Source: Caecitellus pseudoparvulus (lineage: Eukaryota; Bigyra: Bicosoecida). Taken from it: 64,000 nucleotides of DNA. Within the stretch, counting starts at the first letter, position 1. Every line of letters begins with the position of its first letter. Positions 54,823 through 64,000 of the stretch are shown here, piece by piece. The position numbers and the translations under genes are program-made. Below the pieces are notes generated by a model. It was given only the letters and a program-made list of their open reading frames with translations. It had not been told where the DNA came from and ran no database searches. The stretch is from contig CBFFRQ010000062.1 of NCBI GenBank assembly GCA_965644315.1, positions 248,001 through 312,000 of the forward strand. The letters run 5' to 3'.

Positions 54823-57422
54823 TTACTCGGCCAACGGCACGGGCACGGTGGTGTCCTTCTTGTGGTGGTACTCGGTGCGGTATGCACCCAGGGCCCAGAT
54901 GGGGAAGACGTTCCGGTAGGACGTGTACGTGATGCCGCAAGTGCGGTTAAACACCCCCGCCACAGATTGCTGCGGCCAGTCTCCACTGGTGCGCTGCAGT
55001 CGCATGAGGAAGCGTACCCCTGCTTCCACAGCCTCCACGTGGCTGGTCTGTGCCTTGATGAGGCCGAGCAGGGCCCAGGCAGTGTTGAAGGCAGTGCTCT
55101 CTCGCGACACGTAAGTCTTGCGGACACAAGAAAGGTACGATTCCCCCCAGCCACCATCAGGGTTCTGTTTGGAAACGAGGAAATCACAGGCCTTGGCGAG
55201 GGCCGGAGCATCTTCTCCCGAAGGGTCGCCTGCAGCCACCATGGCCTCCACCCCGAACCATGTGCCATACGTGAAGCAGACACCCCAAGAACCGTAGAAG
55301 GAGCCATCTGGGCGCTGCTGCAAGCGTACGAAGTCCACACCTCGCTGAATGGCTGCGGTGATCTCTGCTGTGCGGTGAGACGGGTGCTGCCCCTGGAACT
55401 GGGTCAGTGCGGTGACGCACGCAGACGTCAGTTCAGTGTACGTGTAGTCAATCATGATGTCCCCAAAGACCTCTGCAGGGTTCAGCCACTCAAACCAGTT
55501 GTAGCCTCGGTTGCGCTCATATGTTGCCCAGCCGCCATCGGGGTTCTGGAACTCCAGCACCAAGTTGACGGCGTCGAACATCCTGGCAGGTGGAATGCGG
55601 GCGACAGCGGTGCCCATGCGATGAATAGCCATGACCCCCTTCAAGCCCTCGCTGGTGCAGTCAGCGATGGGCCAGCCGTGGTCATTGGTGCTGAATGGCC
55701 AGCCCCCCTTGGAAATGATGCGGAAGAAAGCTTCCCTGTTGGGGACGTCTTCCTTGCTCTGCGTCGCGTCGAAGAAGCTGTAGGCACGGGCCAGCGTGTC
55801 CGACACCCGCTCTGCCATGCCCGTGGCTTCCATGGCTTGAATGGCAAAGCCCGTGTCCCACAGCTGGCTACCGTTGTACCCTTGCATCTTGACCCCGTCC
55901 TCAGCAACCCACAGGTAGTCCCAGATGCGGGCTACGTGCTTGGAGAACTCAGGGCTGTCTCGGCCGAATTCGTGATATGCGACCAGCATGTTCATGACTT
56001 TGTTGACTGGCCCGATGTCCACAAAGTTGGTCTGCTTGTCTTCTTCGTGGCAGTACTGTGCGGCAAAGCGCAGGGCAGGCTCACGGAGCATTTGCAGAGG
56101 GGCTCGCTCGTAGTACTTCAGCACTTCGAAGGCGGCATCCATGATCTTGGTGTGGGGGGAGTACAGGTCGCGAGGGCAGATCGTGTTCCGTGCAGCATCC
56201 CAATCGACTGCGGCATACTCGACAGGGTACAGTTCTTTCTTCAAGGCGACCTGCAGGGGCCCTTCAGGCGCGGCTGCCCGGGCACCGTACAGGTAGCTCA
56301 TGGGCAGGTACACCATTCGGGCGTGGCACCACATGCGCCAAGGGTGGAAGGGTGACCAGCGGGGGAGCAGCCACAGCTCGGGGGGGATGCTGTTCAAGCC
56401 CTGCCACTCGTACACACCAAAGACGCACAGCCAGAACTTGCACCAGGAGGGCGCAGTGGTGGCGCCGCCGTGCTTATGGATGAAAGCCCGCGCTGCCGCC
56501 ATCTCGACAGACTCGGCAGCCATGCCGAGAGTGCGGCACGCAACGTACTGCATGACTGTGCCAAACATGGTGCTGGGACCTTCCATGTGCAGTCCCCAGC
56601 CACCGTCCTCTTGCTGGTGGTTCTTCATGTACGTCAGCATACCATCCACGTGCGCCGCTGACAGCTGCACGCCAGTGATGTGGCACACCATGACAAGGCC
56701 AGGCAGGAGGAAGAACGGCCCCCCGTAGTCCCCCGCCCAGTGACCGTCGTCGCTTTGTAGATGAGCGTAAAAATCCAGCGCCTGTGCAGTGGTTGGGAGG
56801 TTGGGCGTGTGACGGGGTGCCGGTTGGCAGGCACCACCACCACCACTCACGCTGCTGATGGCATCGTCCACCGACAGGGAGCCTCGCGCGCCGCGCTGTG
56901 GGGCTTCGACATCCAGTCCGCTGCCTTCCAGCATTTGAGCCCGCAGAATCTTGTCGCCCGAGTTCTGTGCAAGGTGTCGGCCGAGGGAAGGCGTGCGAGC
57001 AGGGCAAGGCTGATGTGCGGATTTTCGGCTCTCACCTGGTTCGAGCTGGCATCAAACGGCTCGTAGGGTGGCGAGGTATCTGCCGCTTGGCCAGTGGGCA
57101 CCCAGACCTGCCGTCCGATGAGGTGCCCTGTGAGCTCGCCGCCCGTCAGGCCGTCTTCGCCTGGGCAATCCACAGTCCCTGGCTTTCCGTGGCTGCCTTT
57201 GAACTCCCACCCGTGCGCCATACGCAGCTTCTTGGAGTTGGGAAGCGGGGGGTTGTCATCGATGAATGAGTTCCAAATGGGGTTCACACCGGAGCCATAG
57301 CTTGCCGACTTGCCGCACTTCAGGGCTCCGCAGGCATACGCCGTCACTAGCACACCGAAGCCGAGCAGCGCGAGTGGCACAGCCACTGCTGGGCTCGCCA
57401 AGAATTCTAGCAAGCCCTGCAT
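54823..57422 (-). CDS. Oxidosqualene cyclase, cycloartenol-synthase type
   Basis: Minus-strand exons 57422-57036 and 56949-54823 (86-bp intron, GTGAGA...ACAAG), 837 aa. The domain is full length with many QW motifs (QEDGGWG, QNPDGGWATYE, QNPDGGWGESYLS). The catalytic acid motif is DCTSE (Asp about 559) rather than the common DCTAE. Residues that separate cycloartenol from lanosterol synthases are of the cycloartenol type: His about 338 in MWCHARMVYLPM, Tyr about 487 in KMQGYNGSQLWD and Ile about 557 in WPIADC. The enzyme cyclises 2,3-oxidosqualene at the ER, the first committed sterol step. An N-terminal extension of about 75 residues carries a transmembrane helix (AVPLALLGFGVLVTAYACG) before the usual start region (HLIGRQVWVP). 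The product assignment is from residues only. Confidence 0.92.
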
Positions 57423-57660
57423 GGTGGAAGGAGCAAGAGTCTGCTGAGTCTGGGTCCCTTTTTCTCAAAGGTCCCTTGTGTATATTGAGGTTGTTTTGAA
57501 TCACACGGGGGTTGTGCTTGGTTGTTTCCTGCGGAATTTGGCCGGTTGCCTTCTGACACCACTCGAGGTGCAATTCAAAATCACTCCACCACGCTCGCAA
57601 AGCAGGGACAAAGCCCAGCGCACAGTTCATGTCTAACTTCTTCACCCTGAGCATTCCCCC
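57423..57660. promoter_or_regulatory. Divergent promoter region of the cyclase and glycosyltransferase genes
   Basis: 238 bp between divergent start codons, less GC-rich than its surroundings with T-rich tracts. It should hold both promoters. No specific motif can be named. Confidence 0.4.
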
Positions 57661-59397
57661 ATGCGCGTCGCTCTGCTCTTGTGGACGCTGGCTGGTGCTG
57701 CATGCGCTGCAGCATCACAGACCACCTGGCACTTGCATTGGATGGCACCTTTCTTCAGGTTCGTGCCCTTGTGCTGTTTCTGTTTGGGCGTAGGCAGAAA
57801 TGACTTCCATCTGATCGCATGCTCCACAGTGGAGGAGGGTATTGCTCGGAAGCCATTGCGTTTGCCTCGGGCCTGGCCCAAGCTGGCGTGAGCCTCTCCA
57901 TTGACCAGGTGGGTCGCTGCCCCTACAAAACAAGCGCACACCCAATGCATGGGGTGTCTGTTCGCCCATACACAGCATGGGGATTCCTTCTCACGGGCTT
58001 TTCTCTCGGGTCTGGACGTCCACGTCCGGAAGGAGCTGTTGGCCCTCTACCACACGCCGCTTCCTGTAGACAAGCCCACCATCGTTGTCTGCCACTCAGA
58101 ACCGGGGGCATGGCACCCGGCGCACTACCACACAAGCATGTGCCCTCTGTCCAGCGCCGCCATCACCATCGGCCGGACCATGTTCGAGACGGACAGGGTC
58201 CCCAACGGCTGGCCACCGCGCCTGCAGCGCATGGGGGAGGTGTGGGTCCCAACTCAATTCCACGCAGACATCTTCGTCCGCAGCGGCGGCGTGGACCCTT
58301 CCCGCATTCGCGTCGTCCCTGAGGCGGTAGACACCCACCGCTTTGACCCTGCACTGCATAGCCCTCTGCCGCCGCATGAGCTGCGCGTGCCAAGCGACAC
58401 GTTCAACTTCCTGTCTGTGTTCAAGTGGGAGCATCGGAAGGGGTGGGATGCGCTGTTAAGCGCTTTCTGGGCCGAGTTTCGCGGGGACGAGCGAGTTGCC
58501 CTGCACGTGCTGACGTCATCCTACCACAGTTCGGGTGACTTTTCCAGCGCCGTGCAGCTGCACCTTCGCCAGGCGCACGACTGCCAAGGTATGGAGCAAC
58601 GAATGGCAGAGCAGCTGGCCCACGCGCGTGATGGGCGTGGCTTTGTGGGGCGTGCTCCCAGTGCCTTGGATCCTTCTGCAAGGTTGCATGACTTGGAGTT
58701 GCAGAGGGGTGGGGAGGGTCACGTGTGGCACCCAACCTGGTGGTGTGTGGACATGGATGAGACGCATACCCATGCTGTTGCGGAGACACGCGTCATGCAC
58801 GTGCATGCCAATGCGACTGATCCTGCCGCCGTGCACGTGCCCACCGTGCACATGCAGGGCACGCCCCAGACGGTGCAGCTCGGGGAGGGCCAGGTTGGTC
58901 TCTACTTCAGGCGCCCGTACAGCAGCTTACCACAAGTGCGGCTGGTGCCGACCATAAGTGATGCTAAGTTGCCTCGGCTGTATGCCTCTGCTGATGCGTT
59001 CGTGTTGCCTTCTCGGGGGGAGGGCTGGGGGCGGCCCCACGTGGAGGCCATGGCCATGGGCCTGCCCATCATCGCCACGAACTGGAGCGGGCCCACGCAG
59101 TTCATGACAGAGGAGAACTCTATCCCCCTACCCACAGCAGGGCTAAGACCTGTTCCAGACGGTCCTTTTGCCGGGCACCTCATGGCTGAGCCCTCCAGCA
59201 CACATCTGCGCCAGGCCATGCGAACTTTGAGAGACGACCCGCCCCTCGCGCGAAAGCTCGGCAGCCAGGCGAGGGAAGACATGTTGCGGCAGTACAGCCC
59301 TGCTGCGGTGGCTCAAATCGTGCAGGCTGAGCTGGATCGGGTTGTGCACGCAGCAGGGCTTTCCAGAGAGCACCAGCCTGCACGTGAGGAGTTGTGA
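57661..59397 (+). CDS. GT4-type glycosyltransferase, secretory
   Basis: Exons 57661-57758, 57830-57908 and 57976-59397 (introns of 71 and 67 bp), 532 aa. A signal peptide is likely (MRVALLLWTLAGAACAAASQ). The Rossmann start follows with the expected pattern MAPFFSGGGYCSEAIAFA and QHGDSFSRAFLSGL, both created by splicing. The C-terminal nucleotide-sugar half has VFKWEHRKGWDALLSAF and the GT-B donor loop FVLPSRGEGWGRPHVEAMAM with ATNWSGPTQFM, typical of family GT4. The sugar donor and acceptor cannot be read. The signal peptide and absence of a C-terminal anchor suggest a lumenal enzyme of the ER or Golgi, or a secreted one. An insertion at about 58590-58890, Met/His-rich and unlike the family, contains an unusual run of His and Thr. 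Confidence 0.82.
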
Positions 59398-59804
59398 CGA
59401 GTCCGCTGCACATGTACCCCTCAGCAAGTCAGCTTTCCCTTCCGTGCCCATAAATTTAATGTCACAAACACGCCAAACGCGCTCTTCTCGTGGGGTTAGC
59501 TGCTTCACGTGTCGATCTTTCCCCACTGTCCTGTCGCAAGGATCCTTCCAGTGGTGGTGCGAAGCACTGCTACTCCTGGCACTCCTCAGCGACACGTCTG
59601 GACGTTGCGTTTGCACGGCAAGGTACAGGCCACCAACCTCCTCTCGGAAGGGTACGTAGGCACGAGCCATTGACACAAGCAGGATTGGCATGTGACCCAC
59701 GCTGCCCAGGCACAACCCTGAAGCTGACCGCAGGGCATGTCGCGGAATTTGCGCACACTCCAACACGCTCCATGTGCAACGCAGGTTCTCCTGCTCTCAC
59801 AACC
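59398..59804. other. Intergenic region upstream of the Rab gene
   Basis: 407 bp between the glycosyltransferase stop and the Rab ATG. It is open in the Rab frame back to about 59490, but this extension (Ser/Cys/Pro-rich) has no conserved content and is treated as 5' UTR. Confidence 0.5.
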
Positions 59805-60452
59805 ATGGCCGCCGGTAGCGCAAGCACAGAGCTAACAGTGCACTTAATCACACTGGGTAACAGTGGGGTGGGGAAGTCCAGCCTGCTGCTGCAGTACGAG
59901 GAAAACCGGTTCAGCCCTTCATACATTACCACCATTGGTATCGATGTCACAAGCCGAACTGAAGATCTCAAGGTGGACCCGGCGGGAGATCCCGTGCGGA
60001 CGCAGGTGAAGTGCTGGGACACAGCGGGCCAAGAGCGCTTTCGATCCATCAGCAAGCAGTACTTGAGGAAGTGCCAGGGCGCGATGCTGGTGTACGATGT
60101 CACAGATGCTAGCACGTTTGAAGCTGTTGGAGGCTGGATGGAGACGCTGGGTGGCAGCGAGGGCCTTCGCAAGGGAGCCCCCTTGGTACTGGTCGCAAAT
60201 AAGGTGGACATGGTTGACAAGCGCGTCGTCAGTGAAGAGGCTGGGCGCAGCGCAGCCGCCAGCATTGGCAGTGGTGTGCCGTACATTGAAGCCAGCGCTG
60301 CCACCGGCGCCAACGTCCGTGAAGCATTCATCCTGCTTGCTACCGAGGCCGCAAAAGTGCGCATGGGCCGCGCGAAGCCTTCAGCAGCACCCCCCACAGT
60401 GAAGCCCAAGGCGGGCGGCTCCACAAGCTCAGGCAAGAGCTGTCCTTGCTGA
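59805..60452 (+). CDS. Rab-family small GTPase
   Basis: Single exon, 215 aa, ATG chosen because MAAGSASTELTVHL leads directly into the fold. All five G motifs are present: GNSGVGKSS (P-loop), the switch I Thr in YITTIGIDV, WDTAGQERF, NKVD and EASAATG. The switch I and II sequences (TTIGIDV, WDTAGQERFRSIS) are of the Rab1/Rab8 group. The C-terminus ends SGKSCPC, a Cys-x-Cys geranylgeranylation signal, so it should be membrane attached and act in vesicle traffic. A small insertion after the switch I strand (LKVDPAGDP) is unusual. The exact Rab subfamily is uncertain. The stop is 5 bp from the convergent UPRT-like stop. Confidence 0.93.
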   Translation: MAAGSASTELTVHLITLGNSGVGKSSLLLQYEENRFSPSYITTIGIDVTSRTEDLKVDPAGDPVRTQVKCWDTAGQERFRSISKQYLRKCQGAMLVYDVTDASTFEAVGGWMETLGGSEGLRKGAPLVLVANKVDMVDKRVVSEEAGRSAAASIGSGVPYIEASAATGANVREAFILLATEAAKVRMGRAKPSAAPPTVKPKAGGSTSSGKSCPC

Positions 60453-60457
60453 GGCCG

Positions 60458-61354
60458 TCACCGCTCATCTTGGGCGTACCGCTCGCTGAACTTGCCCATG
60501 CCCGGCTGCAGAAAGCCAGTGTCGGGACTCAGGCCGCTGTCGATTGTGGCCGTGGTCACTTGCACCTCCTTGAAGCCGCGCAGCATATCTGCAACCTCCG
60601 GGGACATGGTCAGGGCGATGACGTGGATGTGGTCCTGCTCCATGCCCTGAGCGAGCAAAAAGTCAAGCGCCCCTTTCAGCGTCTTGCCTTGCCCTGACAC
60701 AGGCTCCAAGATTAACACATGCCGCTTGGCGAGGTCTGCGGGCAAGTTGTGGCGGGCCACCTGCTTGGCTCCCTCTGCCCCGCGCTCCATCCAAATGAAT
60801 GCCATCTCCAAGCCGGGCACAGCTGCCCTCAGGTTCTTCTCCATGAGCACACCATCTGCGGTGATTGTGACGCCGAGCAAGTTGCTGTCGTCTTCGAGCG
60901 CAAGGCCCTGGTAAGAGTTGCCGTGGGGAGTTTCGACCTCCACCTCCTCAGCTGGCAGCTGAGAAAGCGCCTGCTCCACTAAGACGGTTGCTAGACGGTC
61001 AGAAAAGTGCTTGAAGTGTGCGGCTGCGGGGAAATGCGCACAGGGTGCCGCTTTGCGTACTTCAGCGCGACGGCGTGTTGCTGGTGATGGTGCACCCGAA
61101 ACTCCGCACTGGCACGTACGGGAAGTTCGCTGGTCCCTCAGCCGCGTGACCATCATTTGCACTGAATCAGATTCAAGGGCCATGACGTTGACATTGCTGT
61201 GGAACTGCTTCCAGAACTCTGCCTTGAGCCCGTCGCCAATCGCGTCACAGGAGGAGAACTCGGCTTCGGCAGATGCGGTGCGTGGTGCAAGGTTGGCGAA
61301 GCACCCCCAAGCAGAGACCGCCGCCGCTGCAGAGAAGGCACGCGAAGCTGCCAT
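60458..61354 (-). CDS. Uracil phosphoribosyltransferase-like protein with degenerate PRPP loop
   Basis: Exons 61354-61120 and 61023-60458 on the minus strand, 266 aa. The 96-nt intron is in frame and stop-free (GTACGT...CCCGCAG); removing it joins LRDQRTS to AHFKHFSDRL, as expected. The N-terminal about 30 residues are Ala/Arg-rich and look like an organelle targeting sequence. The body follows UPRT: HSNVNVMALESDSVQMMVTR, FSDRLATVLVEQALSQLP, TPHGNSYQGLAL, and the C-terminal ATIDSGLSPDTGFLQPGMGK plus FSERY. UPRT converts uracil and PRPP to UMP. At the PRPP-binding loop, normally D-x-M-x-x-TG, the sequence is LEPVSGQGKTLKG, so activity is doubtful; vertebrate UPRT homologues are also thought to have lost activity. 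Function therefore uncertain. Confidence 0.78.
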   Translation of the reverse strand: MAASRAFSAAAAVSAWGCFANLAPRTASAEAEFSSCDAIGDGLKAEFWKQFHSNVNVMALESDSVQMMVTRLRDQRTSRTCQCGVSGAPSPATRRRAEVRKAAPCAHFPAAAHFKHFSDRLATVLVEQALSQLPAEEVEVETPHGNSYQGLALEDDSNLLGVTITADGVLMEKNLRAAVPGLEMAFIWMERGAEGAKQVARHNLPADLAKRHVLILEPVSGQGKTLKGALDFLLAQGMEQDHIHVIALTMSPEVADMLRGFKEVQVTTATIDSGLSPDTGFLQPGMGKFSERYAQDER

Positions 61355-61458
61355 GGCCTGTCAGCTTAGCAATGATACACAATGGCGACTCTTGCTTGTG
61401 TCCAGGAGCGCGTGGCCAGGGTTGAGGTTGGTAGAGTGCTTGGTTTGTGGGAGGGCGT

Positions 61459-63205
61459 TCAAGTTGCTACTTGTCCGTGGCGCGCCAGCACAGCCACCTT
61501 GCCAGAGTCAAACCAAGCCACAATCCCCGACAGTGACATCGAAGCTGTCTGGACGCTATCTTCTGGGGCCACTGCCGCTGTGCATAACTCTTCCGAGCAG
61601 GCACCTGGGCCTGGCGGGTCAACTGCTGGCGGAAGTTGGGCAGCTTGCCAGAGAGAGCGAAGGCGCCCACTGGTACGGCGGCCAGCCTGCGAAGCGGCTA
61701 TGTCGTGCTTGACCGCCACTAGACCGGTGCTGGATGTTGAAGCTGAGGGTGCGGTGCTGGGAAAACTGCCTGCGATGACAGAAGGCAGCCAGGTCAATCC
61801 TCGGCACCGCCCCGCGGAGCAATGGATCACTTGCACAGGCTGCAGGGAGTGTGCACCACCACTGTCTGAAGAGCAGACACGGAAAATACGAAGGGACGTA
61901 TCCCAGCAGCCTGCAGCGAGCTGACACCCCCCCTGACTCCACGCAACAGCTCCGACTCCTGCAGCCGGCAATTGGGTGTGTGACTCGAGGCTCAGCCGCA
62001 CGACTGGGGGGGCTTGCAGCTGCGAACGAGTGGACGCCGCCTTGGAGAGGGAAACACTCACAAGCGCAAGCTCTCTGTGGGATCCGCCAACGACAGCCAA
62101 GCCATCGGCGGCTCCGGCATCACAAGTGGCTGTGCCGGCAACGCACATGCCACCGCCAGCCAAGGCAAGCACGCTGGCTGGCGGGGTGGCGGCAAGGTCT
62201 GCAAGCCTTGGTGCTGGGAGTCTTGAGTACTCTGTCACCCCTGTCGCTGATGCCAACGCTCGGGACAGGGAGCTGGCCTTCAGCTCTCTAGTTGCAGGCA
62301 CGGCCTGCTTTGAGAAATCCAGCCCACCTGCAGCATGTCCGATGGGGGATGCTTGTGGAGCGTCAAACTGAGCCAGGAACGCTGCTTGCGAAATGGGCTC
62401 GCCCCACGCTGCAGCAGCCCCTAACAATGCGCCGCTTGGCAACAACTGGTGTGCATGCGCAGACTTGTTGGTTGGCTGGCCGACATTGGGGCCAGCCTGC
62501 ACCCAGTGTGCGGCCAGCAGCCCGGACTCATGCACAGATAAAATCACCGCCCCAGAACTGTCGAACTGCACCACATCCATGCCCATAGTCAAGCCAGCTG
62601 GCAGAGCTTCCACGGCAGGCGGAGAAGCAGCACTCTGTGAGCGGAGCATGGCTGGCCCAGCGGGCTCCTGCAGCTGTAGCGGCTCCGATGCAGGCAGAGC
62701 TAGGTCCCAAACTGCACAGACATCTGGCGATGTACTGTGTGGGGCAGCAACTAGCGTCTGCTGAAGCAGTGAGAATGCGCAAGCTCCGGCGAAGACAGAG
62801 GCGAGCGGTGAGCCGATTGGAGTGCCTTGCCCGAGGGGTTTGAAGCCTTCGTCAACCTGCCACAGAGTAATCTCCCCCTCCCGCCCATGTGTCCATACGA
62901 AGAGGGGGTCGGGTTTGGTCCCAGTGCCGGGGACTTGGCCAACCCCAAGCACGGCCTGCGAGTGGGCTTGCCATGAAGCCAGTCGGAGCATGGTCAAGCC
63001 ATCCCACACCTCTAGGCTTCCACTTTGCAGCCTGCAAGCCAAGGAAGGGAAGGTGGCGCACAGCATGATGAGCAACACAACTGGACCAAGGAACTACGCA
63101 CCCGATGAGGAGTGTTGGGCTCTCCCTCCGCTGCAGCACGCAGCAAGCTGTGGCCTGCTGTGCGCAGGTCAAGGAAGCAGCCACCCTGAACTCGCCGAGC
63201 GCCAT
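61459..63205 (-). CDS. WD40-repeat protein, GNB1L/ASA1-like
   Basis: Minus-strand exons 63205-63102 and 63031-61459 (70-bp intron, GTGCGT...TTGCAG, phase 2), 558 aa. The splice joins ESPTLLIG to LQSGSLEVWDG, a typical WD repeat. The repeat order and spacing resemble GNB1L/ASA1: TLLIG-LQSG-x-LEVWD, then WTHGREGEITLWQ, DVCAVWDL, a GMDVVQFD stretch with a LSVHESGLLAAHW repeat, and LAAGCWDTSLRIFRV. Long Ala/Ser/Pro-rich insertions enlarge it beyond the usual 330-430 aa. ASA1 is a subunit of the ASTRA complex, which assembles PIKK kinases with TTI1/TEL2, and GNB1L has been linked to the same function. The family call is moderate because WD40 proteins are alike. Confidence 0.65.
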
Positions 63206-63423
63206 GTGCACACTTTGCCATCTAACAAAATGTCCACAACAACGAAGACATTGGACCAGGCTGGATCCACGGCTACCTTGCCGCCGTGCTGTTTTGAGCG
63301 CCCTGAGTGCAAAGTGCCAGGGCAGGGCAAGTGCCCAATTTCCGCAGCTGCATGGTTGACTTCCTCCTGGCGTCCTGAGTCAGCATGGCAGGGTTGCGAT
63401 GCAGGTGCCGCTTCGCATCTCGT

Positions 63424-64000
63424 ATGACACCGCTCCAGCGTTACTCCCTGAGTCCATATGCCAAGTGGAAGCACTTCGGCCAGTGGCCGTGGCAACTCAC
63501 CTGGCACCTGTTGCTCATCGCGCTGAGTACCTACCAAGTGGTGGTGTTCAACGCTGTCCAAGGAGTGTCTCGTCGCGCAGTGGGCATCCACTTTGCCAAG
63601 GCATTCTTTCCTGATGACTATGCTCAGTTCAACGGGGACGACGCGGTGCATCCGTGGAAGCACTACTTCATCTTCACATGGGAGGATCTTGTCGGAGACA
63701 TGTCTCTCGCTCTGCACCGGTACTACGCCATGCCTTCAGTCGGCCTGACGCCCATGACAACAACAGCTGCAACTGAAACCAACACGTCTTTGACTCGCTT
63801 GCCGCCAGGCCTGCTGCGCGGGTGGGCTGTGGGCAGGTATGGGCTGGCAGCACCGAAGCTCACCTTGACGCTGTTCAAGCAGAGCCCCTCGGAGCTGCAC
63901 GACAGGAGGAGGATATTCAAGCCGAGTGATACTCAGGAGCATGTTTTCAGTGCAGTCCATCCCGCTGCAGATTTGCAGGGCCTGCTCACGTCTCCTGAGC
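63424..64000 (+). CDS. Mucolipin (TRPML) channel, N-terminal part
   Basis: The frame from ATG 63424 (MTPLQRYSLSPYAKW) is open to the window edge, about 192 codons, so the gene is cut at its 3' end. It encodes the first transmembrane helix of a mucolipin (WHLLLIALSTYQVVVFN) after the basic stretch YAKWKHFGQWPWQL, and the start of the lumenal domain (IHFAKAFFPDDYAQFNGDD, YFIFTWEDLVGDMSLALHRY then YAMPSVGL). TRPML channels release Ca2+ and Fe2+ from lysosomes and endosomes and are gated by PI(3,5)P2. An acceptor (GATGCAG) just upstream at 63411 suggests an earlier exon between 63206 and 63411. The pore region lies beyond the window. Confidence 0.82.
   Translation, partial: MTPLQRYSLSPYAKWKHFGQWPWQLTWHLLLIALSTYQVVVFNAVQGVSRRAVGIHFAKAFFPDDYAQFNGDDAVHPWKHYFIFTWEDLVGDMSLALHRYYAMPSVGLTPMTTTAATETNTSLTRLPPGLLRGWAVGRYGLAAPKLTLTLFKQSPSELHDRRRIFKPSDTQEHVFSAVHPAADLQGLLTSPE

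Overview
The window is nuclear DNA of a unicellular eukaryote. Genes are split by short introns (about 59 to 195 bp, mostly 65 to 110) whose 5' sites are very often GTGCG or GTGAG. Products are typically eukaryotic: a SUN protein, a TBCC-domain protein, a COMMD protein, SLX1, a Bud32 kinase, a Rab GTPase, mucolipin and an oxidosqualene cyclase. TAA, TAG and TGA are all used as stops, so the standard code fits. GC is high except for one AT-rich island. Genes are closely packed on both strands, and several convergent pairs are 5 to 40 bp apart or overlap. I see no chloroplast or bacterial operon genes. A cycloartenol-type cyclase, Ser/Thr/Pro minisatellite surface proteins and G8/EGF ectodomain proteins suggest a GC-rich free-living protist, perhaps a stramenopile or relative. 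The sequence alone does not settle the lineage.

Layout. 0-18 kb is rich in coiled-coil and ankyrin proteins: a 5'-truncated C2HC zinc-finger/CAP-Gly protein, a small ankyrin-like protein, a 749-aa coiled-coil protein, a giant (about 2373 aa) coiled-coil/ankyrin protein carrying an isochorismatase-fold domain without its usual catalytic residues, a 776-aa ankyrin protein and an unknown helical protein. 18-30 kb holds a TAF11-like histone-fold protein, a large G8/beta-helix membrane protein with a mucin-like stalk and EGF module, an unknown two-exon protein, Bud32, a Prx5-type peroxiredoxin and a SUN-domain protein. 30-40 kb is one giant reverse-strand membrane protein whose ectodomain is encoded by about 3.5 kb of 36-bp minisatellite. 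41-50 kb holds a fusion of a La motif with a CCR4-class nuclease, overlapped at its 3' end by SLX1, then a COMMD protein and a TBCCD1-like protein. 50.2-53.3 kb is an AT-rich island without a recognisable gene. 53.3-64 kb is dense: an acyl-CoA-binding domain fused to 2,4-dienoyl-CoA reductase, a cycloartenol-synthase-like cyclase, a GT4 glycosyltransferase, a Rab GTPase, a UPRT-like protein, a WD40 protein of GNB1L/ASA1 type and the 5' part of a mucolipin (TRPML) channel.

These genes do not form one pathway. Themes are the cytoskeleton and nuclear envelope (CAP-Gly, coiled coils, SUN, TBCCD1), lipid and sterol metabolism (ACBP-DECR, cyclase), RNA and DNA processing (La-CCR4, SLX1, Bud32, TAF11) and endomembranes (Rab, COMMD, mucolipin, glycosyltransferase). 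The strongest novelty candidates are three domain architectures: La motif + EEP nuclease, ACBP + DECR, and coiled coil + ankyrin + inactive isochorismatase fold. No tRNA, rRNA, CRISPR array or intact transposon was recognised.
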